From the NCBI GenBank assembly GCA_023416335.1, contig JAEZHY010000281.1, forward strand, positions 1-64,000: a stretch of DNA of 64,000 nucleotides, read 5' to 3'. The notes beneath the pieces were generated by a model, which did not search any database, was not told the DNA's origin, and saw only the letters and a list, made by a program, of their open reading frames with translations. Shown here piece by piece: positions 53,562 to 61,614 of the stretch (position 1 is its first letter; every line of letters begins with the position of its first letter). The translations under genes were made by a program, and so were the position numbers. The DNA comes from Pseudomonadota bacterium (GTDB taxonomy: Bacteria; Desulfobacterota; Syntrophobacteria; Syntrophobacterales; Syntrophobacteraceae).

Positions 53562-54332
53562 TCACAACGTCAACGTCGAAGCCTCGGTAATCTCGTGCCT
53601 CAGCTGGAGGAATTTCATGTCCGTGTGTTCCCTGGGCCGAGGTAGATTGACCTCGTACATCTGGTGCATCCGTCCGGGCAGCTTGCCCTGGAGCGAAATG
53701 ATGCGATCGCCCAGGTAGATCGCCTCCTCGATGTTGTTGGTCACGAAGAGTACCGTGCGCTTCTCCGTTTCCCAGATGCGCGCGGTTTCTTTTTCCATGA
53801 AGTAACGGGTCTGGGCATCGAGCTGGCCGAAGGGCTCGTCGAGCAGCATGACTTCCGGACTGTTCGAGTAGGCCCTGGCAATGCCGACGCGCTGCTTCAT
53901 GCCGCCGCTGAGCTGATGCGGATAGTGGTTTTCGAAGCCTTTCAATCCTACCAGCTCTATGTAATGGCTTGCTACTTCCCGCCTCTCTTTTTTGGGAATG
54001 CCCCGCAGCTTCGGACCCAGTTCGACATTGCCCATCACGGTTTTCCACGGGAAAAGCATGTAGCTCTGGAAAACCAGTCCACGGTCGGCCCCGGGTCCCT
54101 CTACTTCCCTCCCATCCAGGTAGACGCTCCCGCTGGAAGGGATTTCCAGGCCGGCAATGATCCGAAGCAGGGTGCTCTTTCCCGACTGACCCGGTCCAAG
54201 AATAACGAGGAATTCGTTGTTCCTGACGCTTACGCTGATGTCATCGAGAACATGAACACGCTGCGTGCCTTTCTGGATAAAGGTTTTGCTGATATTATTG
54301 CAGACGATCTTATATTCGTTGCTCGTTTCCAC
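53562..54332 (-). CDS. ABC transporter ATPase (taurine/nitrate/sulfonate type), intact
   Basis: The protein has 256 residues. Walker A is GPGQSGKST, Q-loop VFQSYMLFPWKTVMGNVELG, signature LSGGMKQRVGIARAYSN, Walker B VMLLDEPFGQLDAQTRYFME and switch region VLFVTNNIEEAIYLGD, where Asn replaces the usual His (TNN instead of THD). GTG start at 54332. It closes the two-permease operon. The FPWKTV segment is typical of the TauB/SsuB/NrtD class. The substrate may be taurine, isethionate or a phosphonate. Confidence 0.88.
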   Translation of the reverse strand: METSNEYKIVCNNISKTFIQKGTQRVHVLDDISVSVRNNEFLVILGPGQSGKSTLLRIIAGLEIPSSGSVYLDGREVEGPGADRGLVFQSYMLFPWKTVMGNVELGPKLRGIPKKERREVASHYIELVGLKGFENHYPHQLSGGMKQRVGIARAYSNSPEVMLLDEPFGQLDAQTRYFMEKETARIWETEKRTVLFVTNNIEEAIYLGDRIISLQGKLPGRMHQMYEVNLPRPREHTDMKFLQLRHEITEASTLTL

Positions 54333-54380
54333 TGCGCTGATTCCCCTCTATCGAATTAAGACCCAAGGGTCTGAAGCGGT

Positions 54381-55232
54381 CTACATCTGGATCGCTTCAC
54401 GCTTCCACGGACACAGGATCTTTTCCAGCCCGGTTACCAGCAGAGTCGTACCCCAGGCCACGAAAGCCAGGACCACCATTCCGGCAAGAACCAGGGCGGG
54501 CCTCGAAAGCTGCATGCCCTGGATGATGATAAATCCAAGGCCCGACCGCGCGCTCACGAGTTCGGCCGAAAGAACGCAGGTCCATGCGATGCTGACGGAG
54601 ATCTGCAATCCCGCGAAGATCGCCGGGAATGCGGCAGGAAAGCCCACCTGGAGAATTTCGTCCCGGCGGTTTCCACCAAGCATGCGGATAACATCGTAGA
54701 GCTGCGGCTCGATCAGGCGGATGCCCATATAAGAATTGAGCAGGCAGGGGACGAAGGTACCCACTATGATGATGAATATCTTTGAAGGCTCGTCAATTCC
54801 GAACCAGAGGATGGCACAGGAGATCCACGCAAAAGGCGGCATGGGTTTGAGCAGATCGAACACCGGCTTTACTATGGCATTGATGTATCTGTTGAGGGCC
54901 ATGAGTATCCCGAGAGGGACGGCGATCACGGATGCTATGGCAAATCCGATCAGAACCCGGTAGGTACTCGCCCAGATATGCCCCCACAGGGATTTGCCGG
55001 CGATGGTATCGGTCAGCAGCTTGTAGATCTGGACAACGACAGCGTCGGGTGCGGCAATACCGTTGCCGAGTATTTTGGTGTAATCGACGTACTTCCAGAT
55101 TCCGAAAAAGGCGATCAGGGAGACCGCATACAGGAACCAGCGGTTTCTCAGGAAGGCGGTAATGGAAAACGGACGCCTTTCCTTAACTTCTTTTTGAATT
55201 TCATTGGCTATCGTCGAAGTTCCGGCAGTCAT
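54381..55232 (-). CDS. ABC transporter permease (TauC/SsuC type)
   Basis: The protein has 283 residues with six or so membrane helices. The conserved cytoplasmic loop ends in MLGGNRRDEILQVGFPAAFP (EAA-like), and LKPMPPFAWISCAILWFGID is the family's mid-membrane block. It pairs with the permease encoded 5 bp upstream, so the channel is probably a heterodimer, which is less common in this class. Confidence 0.88.
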   Translation of the reverse strand: MTAGTSTIANEIQKEVKERRPFSITAFLRNRWFLYAVSLIAFFGIWKYVDYTKILGNGIAAPDAVVVQIYKLLTDTIAGKSLWGHIWASTYRVLIGFAIASVIAVPLGILMALNRYINAIVKPVFDLLKPMPPFAWISCAILWFGIDEPSKIFIIIVGTFVPCLLNSYMGIRLIEPQLYDVIRMLGGNRRDEILQVGFPAAFPAIFAGLQISVSIAWTCVLSAELVSARSGLGFIIIQGMQLSRPALVLAGMVVLAFVAWGTTLLVTGLEKILCPWKREAIQM

Positions 55233-55237
55233 GGCGG

Positions 55238-56032
55238 CTATCTCCTGATCCCGGCAAGGAGTTTCTTTTCCACTCTTTCAATCACAATACCAATGGCAAC
55301 GCCCGTCAGGCCGACGCATATCATCCCCAGGACAACCATCGGCGGCATGGCAAGACGCCTGCCCATCGTGATCAGGTAGCCGAGCCCCTGGTCGGCCGCG
55401 AGGTATTCGGCGCCGACAAGCGTGGTCCAGCAATATGCCTGTGAGATCGTCATGGCTCCGAACACCATCGGAAGCGCCGAAGGGATGCATATTTTCTTGA
55501 AGATCTCCCAGTCGGTCGCTCCATAGGTCCTGGCCATCTGTATGAGTGTGGGACTGGTCATCCGGACCCCGACGTAGGAATTGATAACGCAGGGGACTAT
55601 TCCCGAAAGCCAGATGATAAATACTTTACCGGGAATGCCGATGCCAAACCAGAAAATGGTAAGAGGGATCCAGGCAACGGGCGGGATCGGGCGGATCAGT
55701 TCGAAGATGGGTCTCGCCAGGCCTTCGGCAACGGAAAACCATCCCATGAGGAGCCCCAACGGGATGCCTACCAGCAGGCTGAGGAAGAACCCTGTAAACG
55801 CTTCCTGGATGCTGACCCAGGCATGGACGGACAGGACCGCGCCGTCGGGATCGGATACGAAGAGCTTTTCCCAAAACAGGACGGCAACCTGGGTCGGAGA
55901 AGCCAGCATTGTATTCGGTACGATCTCAAAATCCACGATCGCTTGCCACACTCCGAAAAACAATATGATGCTGGCCACCGGAAGGATTTTCAGAATAAGT
56001 GGCGTTTCAACCTTAACTTGTTCGTAAGCCAT
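55238..56032 (-). CDS. ABC transporter permease (TauC/SsuC type)
   Basis: The protein has 264 residues. ATG at 56032 follows GGGAGAGG; a longer frame to 56152 reads through repeat DNA. It has IRPIPPVAWIPLTIFWFGIG, TYGATDWEIFKKICIPSALP (EAA loop) and LVGAEYLAADQGLGYLITMG. It is paired with the neighbouring permease. Between this gene and the binding-protein gene lie 680 bp of repeats. Confidence 0.88.
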   Translation of the reverse strand: MAYEQVKVETPLILKILPVASIILFFGVWQAIVDFEIVPNTMLASPTQVAVLFWEKLFVSDPDGAVLSVHAWVSIQEAFTGFFLSLLVGIPLGLLMGWFSVAEGLARPIFELIRPIPPVAWIPLTIFWFGIGIPGKVFIIWLSGIVPCVINSYVGVRMTSPTLIQMARTYGATDWEIFKKICIPSALPMVFGAMTISQAYCWTTLVGAEYLAADQGLGYLITMGRRLAMPPMVVLGMICVGLTGVAIGIVIERVEKKLLAGIRR

Positions 56033-56715
56033 TGCACCTCTCCCGGCCGAATGCATGAGAATCGGGAGGCGTCCCGGTCGGTGCCGACCGCCTCCGAATC
56101 CGTATCGAAACGACCCGGCTGCGGGGACCGTTTGAAACCGTCCCCGCGCCATGGCCGCAGTTCCTTGCCGGCTGCGGATGCAGCAACGACAGGAAAGCCT
56201 GCTTGTAAAAAGTTATCCCGGGGCAAACACGAATATTGCCCCGCAGCTTCCAGCGGGCACCATAGAACCGTGCCCAATTCGATGCTTCTGCCTTGCAAGT
56301 ACTGCCATCACCGCCGGTTCCCAAGGTCCGGGGTCTGTTGCCCAAATGGAGACAAAGCTTCCCGGCGGGCACTTTGCGCCCTCCCCAACCCGTCTCATCC
56401 CGGCAGTGCTTTTGAGCCGGAATCCATGTTTTTAAGGCCTTGAATTCACGATCAATCCGCGCCCCAAAGCCTGGATTCCGGTTTCCACCGGAATGACGAA
56501 ATCGTGTCCGGTACGCAATCTGAAGTCGGCGAGGGGATTTGAGCAACACCCCACCGCTGGTTCCCAAGGTCCGCCTTGAGAACCCCAGCCCTGAAAGCTC
56601 CTGCTTCCCCAAAACGATGGCTACACATTACACCCCATCGCTGGGCACCCCATCGCTGGTTCCCAGGGTCCGCCTTGGGAACCCCGGCACTGGAAGCTCC
56701 GCTTCCGCTCAGGAA
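56033..56715. repeat. Repeat-rich gene-free stretch inside the transporter cluster
   Basis: No gene. It contains GGTTCCCAAGG-type palindromes at 56561-56586 and 56660-56686, a one-armed copy near 56318, the CAGTGCTTTTGAGCCGGAAT fragment (56405) and a TTGAATTCACGATCAATCCG element (56441) with relatives at 40.6-40.9 kb. It splits the ABC genes, so the permeases may depend on read-through or on a promoter not identified here. Confidence 0.7.
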
Positions 56716-57798
56716 CTATTTGGCAACGATCATCTTCAGGTACTTGTCGGTGATGAAATTGAGTCTGCCGTCAGCACCAACGACCTTCGCCGCATCTTCT
56801 TTCTTGAGCTTGCCCTGTGAGGTGAAGAAATCGAGAACGCCCAGTTCCCATTGTTCCACAACACTGGGTCCCTTGGAGCTGTCCATCATCTGGATCTGTT
56901 CCGCGGCGGAGAAAATCGGGTGGCGTTCGATGTCCATCTTGCACATCTCGTCATTCATCTCCAGGCCGCAGTAATCTTTCATGAATTTCTTGTATTCGGG
57001 GACGAGCTTGTCAGCCGGCGTGGCTTTGAGCATGTCGATACCGCGGAAGTAAACCTTCATGAACTTCTTTACTATTTCCGGGTTCTTTTCGAGGAACTCG
57101 GGCTCGCCGATGATTACGATCGGAAGACCGGCGCCGGAATTCTTGATATCGCCGGCAACCTTCCAGCCCTTCTGGATACCCGTGTACATATGGGGGGCCC
57201 ACAGGGTCACCATGTCGCCGATTCCGGATTCAAAAGCCGCTACGCACTGGAACGGGTCCATATTCTTGATGACCACATCGCTGTCCTTGAGTCCGAAGAC
57301 CTTCAGCCAGCTTGAAAGCGCGAAATGGCCGGAGGAAACGGTCGTGCAGATAACCGTCTTGCCTTTGACCGTTTCCGGGCTTCCGTAGACTTCGGGATAC
57401 TTGGGGTTCCAGCCCTTGACCTTCAGAATCGGGCTGTCGGCGCGTACGAGAACGACGTTTGCAACGGATTCGTCGTTACCGATCGCGATGATCTTGGAGC
57501 CGTAACGGGCAGCGCCAACGACCGCGGGGGTCCCGCCAAGTGCGCCGATCGTCCATTGCTTGGCAGGCAGAGCTTCCAGCATACCCATGCCGGAGTCGAA
57601 GTAGAGCAGGTTGAAATCCAGGCCTTCTTCCTTGTCCCAACCCTTTTCTTTTGCGTACCAGGTAACAAATGTTTCATGCTCGGGCTCCCAGGCCGTATTG
57701 AACTTGACGAGCTTGTCGGCGGCCATAGAAGGTGTAACAACTGACACAACAAACAGAGCGCTGAGAACCAAAATACCGGCAACTAGCCACTTCCTCAT
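56716..57798 (-). CDS. ABC transporter substrate-binding protein (NMT1/TauA type)
   Basis: The protein has 360 residues. A signal peptide (MRKWLVAGILVLSALFVVSV ending SMAADK) leads into an NMT1/THI5-like fold: FNTAWEPEHETFVTWYAKEK, LYFDSGMGMLEALPAKQWTI, GALGGTPAVVGAARYGSKII, TVKGKTVICTTVSSGHFALS and VTLWAPHMYTGIQKGWKV. It is periplasmic and binds a small solute; taurine, sulfonates, nitrate and pyrimidine precursors are bound by relatives. The ATG at 57798 follows AAAGGAGAG. Confidence 0.88.
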   Translation of the reverse strand: MRKWLVAGILVLSALFVVSVVTPSMAADKLVKFNTAWEPEHETFVTWYAKEKGWDKEEGLDFNLLYFDSGMGMLEALPAKQWTIGALGGTPAVVGAARYGSKIIAIGNDESVANVVLVRADSPILKVKGWNPKYPEVYGSPETVKGKTVICTTVSSGHFALSSWLKVFGLKDSDVVIKNMDPFQCVAAFESGIGDMVTLWAPHMYTGIQKGWKVAGDIKNSGAGLPIVIIGEPEFLEKNPEIVKKFMKVYFRGIDMLKATPADKLVPEYKKFMKDYCGLEMNDEMCKMDIERHPIFSAAEQIQMMDSSKGPSVVEQWELGVLDFFTSQGKLKKEDAAKVVGADGRLNFITDKYLKMIVAK

Positions 57799-57922
57799 TT
57801 GTACTCTCCTTTGCAATCAGTCCATCCGCAGCAGTGAGATTCCCTCCTCCGATAAACAATCTCTTCGACGGCTTTCTCTCAAGCACCTCCTTTCCGGTCC
57901 GGCAATTTGCCGTATCAAACCC

Positions 57923-58690
57923 TTACCACCATCTGATCAGTTCGGTGACCTGTTTCCTGATCTCGACGAACTTGGGGTCGATCAGGCTCCTGGGGCGGGG
58001 CAGGTCAACGTTAACCTCTGCCTTTATCTTCGTTGGCTTATTGCTCAGAATGAGAATGCGCTCAGCCACGTAGACGGCTTCTTCGATATTGTGCGTGACG
58101 AATATGACGGTCGAATTCAGGGTTTTCCAGAGGCGTACCAATTCATCTTCGAGATAATACCGCAGCTTGACGTCGAGCTGCCCGTAGGGCTCGTCCATCA
58201 GGAGCAGGTCCGGGTCGACGGCGAATGCCCGTGCAACCGCGATGCGCTGTTCCATACTGGCGGATACCTGGTTCGGATACAGATTAGCGGTATCTGAAAG
58301 CCCGACCAGATCGAGAATATACTTGAGCCGCTCATCGAGCTTCTCCTTGGGGAACTTCTTTAACTCCATACCGTAGGCGACGTTTTCCCGAACGGTCCTC
58401 CAAGGCATGCACGTCGGCTCCTGGAATACGAAGGAGATATTGTGCTTCTTCGGATTCGCTTCTTCACCGTCTATCAGGATATTTCCCTTGGTTGTGGGCA
58501 GGAGCTTGGAAAGACAGTTCAGAAAGGTCGTTTTGCCGCAACCGGTGGGTCCGACAATACTGAGGAACTCGCCCTCCGCCACTGTGAAAGAGATATCGTC
58601 CAGGACCAACAACTCCCCGAAGCTCCTGGTCAGGTTCTTTACCTGGATCTTTATTTTTCTTTTTTCTGAGGGTTTTTGCGTCTCTTCCAA
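57923..58690 (-). CDS. ABC transporter ATPase with degenerate signature motif
   Basis: The protein has 255 residues. Walker A GPTGCGKTT, Walker B LLLMDEPYGQLDVKLRY and switch His VIFVTHNIEEAVYVAER are intact, but the ABC signature reads VSASMEQRIAVARA rather than LSGGMxQR. The start is best placed at TTG 58690, 7 bases after AGGAG; a TTG at 58708 has no site. With the intact ATPase at 53562 it may form a heterodimer with one functional ATP site. It precedes the binding-protein gene on the same strand. Confidence 0.83.
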   Translation of the reverse strand: MEETQKPSEKRKIKIQVKNLTRSFGELLVLDDISFTVAEGEFLSIVGPTGCGKTTFLNCLSKLLPTTKGNILIDGEEANPKKHNISFVFQEPTCMPWRTVRENVAYGMELKKFPKEKLDERLKYILDLVGLSDTANLYPNQVSASMEQRIAVARAFAVDPDLLLMDEPYGQLDVKLRYYLEDELVRLWKTLNSTVIFVTHNIEEAVYVAERILILSNKPTKIKAEVNVDLPRPRSLIDPKFVEIRKQVTELIRWW

Positions 58691-58748
58691 AGGTCGTCTC
58701 CTGTCCAACTTTGCCCAGCCGGGCTTCCCGATTTCTTTTATACAGTTG

Positions 58749-59222
58749 CTAGACCCGCTTCGTTATGAGCACGGCGCAGGGTGCACATCGCACTACATGC
58801 CGGTTTATGTCTCCGAGAAACAATTCCCGCACCGGATGCCTCCCCGAGTGGCCAAGCACTATGAGATCGGCGCCCCAGTGCTGAGCCATTTCGCAAATGC
58901 GTTTGGCCGGATCCCCTTCCTCGGCGTCGACTCGAGCCGACACTCCCACCTCCGAGGCCCTCCGTGCCAGCGAGTCCAGCCAGGCCCGGACGTGCCCGAG
59001 CCGGTCAATGCGCTGTCTGTCGAGAACGCGCTGAGAATCCGCCAGGTTCAACTCGGAAGTAGTTGCAACCCGTTCGTCGGCCTCCGCAACCGTCTCCTCT
59101 TCGATACAGCACAAAAGAGCGAGTTCGGCGCCCCCAGCCCTGGCCAACCCGAGAGCTTCCTCGAACAGCACCGTTCCCTTGTCGTTCATATCAAGAGCCA
59201 AAAGTATTTTTTTGTAAGTCAT
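58749..59222 (-). CDS. Universal stress protein (UspA family)
   Basis: The protein has 157 residues. It starts TYKKILLALDMNDKGTVLFE and ends with the nucleotide-binding motif DLIVLGHSGRHPVRELFLGD then INRHVVRCAPCAVLITKR (G-2x-G-9x-G type). It is a cytoplasmic ATP/AMP-binding stress protein. The gene starts the minus-strand run leading into the ABC transporter (58 bp gap), so it could be co-transcribed. Confidence 0.88.
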   Translation of the reverse strand: MTYKKILLALDMNDKGTVLFEEALGLARAGGAELALLCCIEEETVAEADERVATTSELNLADSQRVLDRQRIDRLGHVRAWLDSLARRASEVGVSARVDAEEGDPAKRICEMAQHWGADLIVLGHSGRHPVRELFLGDINRHVVRCAPCAVLITKRV

Positions 59223-59717
59223 GGGACTGCAATCTTTCCTGATTCGCGTTGCGATTTATGGATTTACGGAACAGCTTCTTCAAAGATTTCGGTCAGATCC
59301 TGCACGTCTCCCGCAAGTATGCAAGATAGCCCTGTGCTCCTCTCGGGTTTTCGACCCAAAGGGCACTTACCGAATTCCGTCTACTCCGCCCAATGCAGGA
59401 CGACGAAATTTCCAGTTCTAAACAGTTGTCCAAACGCTTGCCTGATGCCCGGAAAGCATCAGGGTAATTGAAAAGACCGGAAAGCCATGGGTAGAAGGCT
59501 CTCCAGGTTTATGGCCGGGCCTCGCCAGTCCTTCAGAATGCTCTTCAGCTCCGTGAAGAGTTTCCTGCAGGGGCATTGCATGAAGCGAAAAGAAACGTTG
59601 CCGCTCTCGGCAATGAATTTATTTCCCGGCATACTCATAGGCCGGGTCAAAGGAATATTTAGCGATGACGGCGGGTGGAACCGGGGACCGGCCCCACCCT
59701 CGTCCTGAAGTGCAGAA
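59223..59717. other. Intergenic stretch, no gene seen
   Basis: It lies between the gdhA 3' end and the usp gene. GC hairpins at about 59448-59462 (GATGCCCGGAAAGCATC) and 59670-59699 (GGGTGG...CCACCC) may end the gdhA transcript, but neither has a good T-run. Confidence 0.5.
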
Positions 59718-61070
59718 TCAAACGAGTCCCTGATCGAGCAGCGACTCGACCACCTTCACAAAACCTGCAATGTTGGCCCCATACATATAGTTCCCGGGGA
59801 CACCATACTGCTCTGCGGCATCGACACAGGTTTTGTGGATCGTCTTCATGATCGTGTGCAGACGTGCATCTACTTCGCTGCGGGTCCAATTCAGGCGCAT
59901 GCTGTTCTGCGTCATCTCGAGTCCGGAAACGGAGACGCCGCCGGCATTGGCCGCCTTGGCAGGCCCGTAGAGAACGCCGTTTTCCATGAATACGTTGATA
60001 CCCTCGGGCGAAGTCGGCATATTCGCACCTTCGCTGACCAGTTTAACGCCGTTGCGCACGAGGTTGGCGGCATCGGTGCCGTTGATTTCATTCTGGGTGG
60101 CACAGGGAAAGGCAAAATCGGCTTTAATGTTCCAAAGGGGATTGTGCTGGAGAGTAGGATCGACAGCCGTATAAACGGCGGACGGATACTTTTCGACATA
60201 TTCCTTGATCCGGCCGCGCCTGATATTTTTCAGTTCCTTGACATAGGCCAGTTTTTCGCGGTCGATTCCCGCATCATCGAAGATAAAGCCTGAGGAGTCC
60301 GACATGGTGACAGGCCTGCTCCCGAGATCGAGAAGCTTTTCGACGGTATACTGAGCGACATTGCCGGAACCCGAAACGAGGCTCACGGTGTCGTCCATTG
60401 TCTTGTTCCTGGTTCCGAGCATCTCGGCCGCGAAATAGACGCAGCCGTAGCCCGTCGCCTCCGGCCTGATGAGGCTTCCGCCCCAGTTCAGGTTCTTCCC
60501 GGTAAGGACGCCGGAAAACTCGTTGCACAGTTTCTTATACATTCCAAAAAGATAGCCGATTTCCCTGGCTCCTACGCCAATATCTCCCGCGGGGACGTCC
60601 GTATCCGGCCCTATGTGACGGTACAGTTCGAGCATGAAGTTCTGGCAGAAGCGCATCACTTCGGCATCGGATTTGCCCTTGGGATTGAAATCGGACCCGC
60701 CCTTCCCTCCGCCCATCGGCAGAGTGGTCAGCGCGTTTTTGAATGTCTGTTCGAAAGCAAGAAACTTGAGGATGCTGAGATTGACGGACGGATGAAAACG
60801 AAGTCCGCCCTTGTAAGGTCCGATCGCGCTGCTCATCTGGATCCGATATCCCCGGTTCACCTGAACCTTGCCCTGATCGTCCGTCCAGGTAACCCGAAAC
60901 ATCACAACCCGTTCCGGCTCAATGATCCTTTCGAGAATCTTTTCCTGCCTGTAGCGCGGATTGCGTTCCAGTACAGGTTTGACCGACTCCACTACCTCGC
61001 TGACTGCCTGATGAAATTCGATTTCATGAGGGTCCCGAGCCTTGACAATCGCCATGATCTCGTCCGTCAC
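59718..61070 (-). CDS. gdhA: NADP-type glutamate dehydrogenase
   Basis: The protein has 450 residues, the usual hexameric length. It interconverts 2-oxoglutarate plus ammonia and glutamate. The blocks SSAIGPYKGGLRFHPSVNLS, NALTTLPMGGGKGGSDFNPK (catalytic Lys) and DVPAGDIGVGAREIGYLFG match E. coli GdhA, as do SGSGNVAQYTVEKLLDLG and ANAGGVSVSGLEMTQN. The GTG at 61070 (after AGGAG) is preferred to ATG at 61055. A LysR-type promoter lies about 400 bp upstream, which would link ammonia assimilation to the ammonia and alanine made by PbfA and PhnW. Confidence 0.93.
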   Translation of the reverse strand: MTDEIMAIVKARDPHEIEFHQAVSEVVESVKPVLERNPRYRQEKILERIIEPERVVMFRVTWTDDQGKVQVNRGYRIQMSSAIGPYKGGLRFHPSVNLSILKFLAFEQTFKNALTTLPMGGGKGGSDFNPKGKSDAEVMRFCQNFMLELYRHIGPDTDVPAGDIGVGAREIGYLFGMYKKLCNEFSGVLTGKNLNWGGSLIRPEATGYGCVYFAAEMLGTRNKTMDDTVSLVSGSGNVAQYTVEKLLDLGSRPVTMSDSSGFIFDDAGIDREKLAYVKELKNIRRGRIKEYVEKYPSAVYTAVDPTLQHNPLWNIKADFAFPCATQNEINGTDAANLVRNGVKLVSEGANMPTSPEGINVFMENGVLYGPAKAANAGGVSVSGLEMTQNSMRLNWTRSEVDARLHTIMKTIHKTCVDAAEQYGVPGNYMYGANIAGFVKVVESLLDQGLV

Positions 61071-61472
61071 TTGTAAACTCCTGATTGAAGTGAATAAAAC
61101 CGGTGGGGCGAGTTGAGCCCTTACCCACGAGAGTCCGTGCACGTCGGCATTTCAGGTTCATGGCATTTCAGTGGTACGAAAAGTCTCCAAACAGCGTCGA
61201 AAGAAGGGAAGGAAGCCGATCCGGGTGAAGCTGGAACTCCGAGATGAAGATTGATTTGAATCCCACACCCGTTCCAAATCATTTACGCTCCCGGCGGCCC
61301 ACGAACGTCAATATCAATTTATAAAGCAACTATATCAAACATCTATGCGCAATATGGAGATTCTCATCAAGGCTTGTGTCAGAAGATTCAAAACCCGCGT
61401 TCGCATGATGCCCTTCCACAAAGTAACGGAGATCGTCAACTTGTCGGGCGCTATGCGTTAAACTCAGGCGTG

Positions 61473-61539
61473 ATAATAGATCGGCGCCTGCGCTTGAGTC
61501 AAAGTAACAATAATCATGAGTTGAATAACTTTCTGTCAT
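61473..61539 (-). promoter_or_regulatory. LysR-type regulated promoter upstream of gdhA (site 3)
   Basis: Read on the minus strand: box ATGACAGAAAGTTAT (61525-61539, one mismatch in the left arm), 22 bp, -35 TTGACT (61497-61502), 18 bp, -10 TATTAT (61473-61478). ATTATTGTTACTTTGACT matches site 1 at 17 of 18 positions. Confidence 0.7.
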
Positions 61540-61552
61540 ACAACTCGAGAAA

Positions 61553-61595
61553 AGCGGTCGGCGAATTTCGGAAAAGAAAGTCGACGCCGACCGCT
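61553..61595 (-). terminator. Terminator of alr
   Basis: AGCGGTCGGCG / CGCCGACCGCT form an 11-bp perfect stem with a 21-base loop, followed on the minus strand by TTTCT. It lies 19 bp after the alr stop and just before the gdhA promoter box. Confidence 0.7.
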
Positions 61596-61614
61596 GAAAT
61601 CTTATTATCGTAAG

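Larger units (their letters stand above)
61071..61614. other. Long gdhA leader with regulated promoter and alr terminator
   Basis: No gene was seen. It holds the LysR-type promoter (61473-61539), the alr terminator (61553-61595) and roughly 390 bases of untranslated leader before gdhA. A shorter leader from an internal promoter cannot be excluded. Confidence 0.55.
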
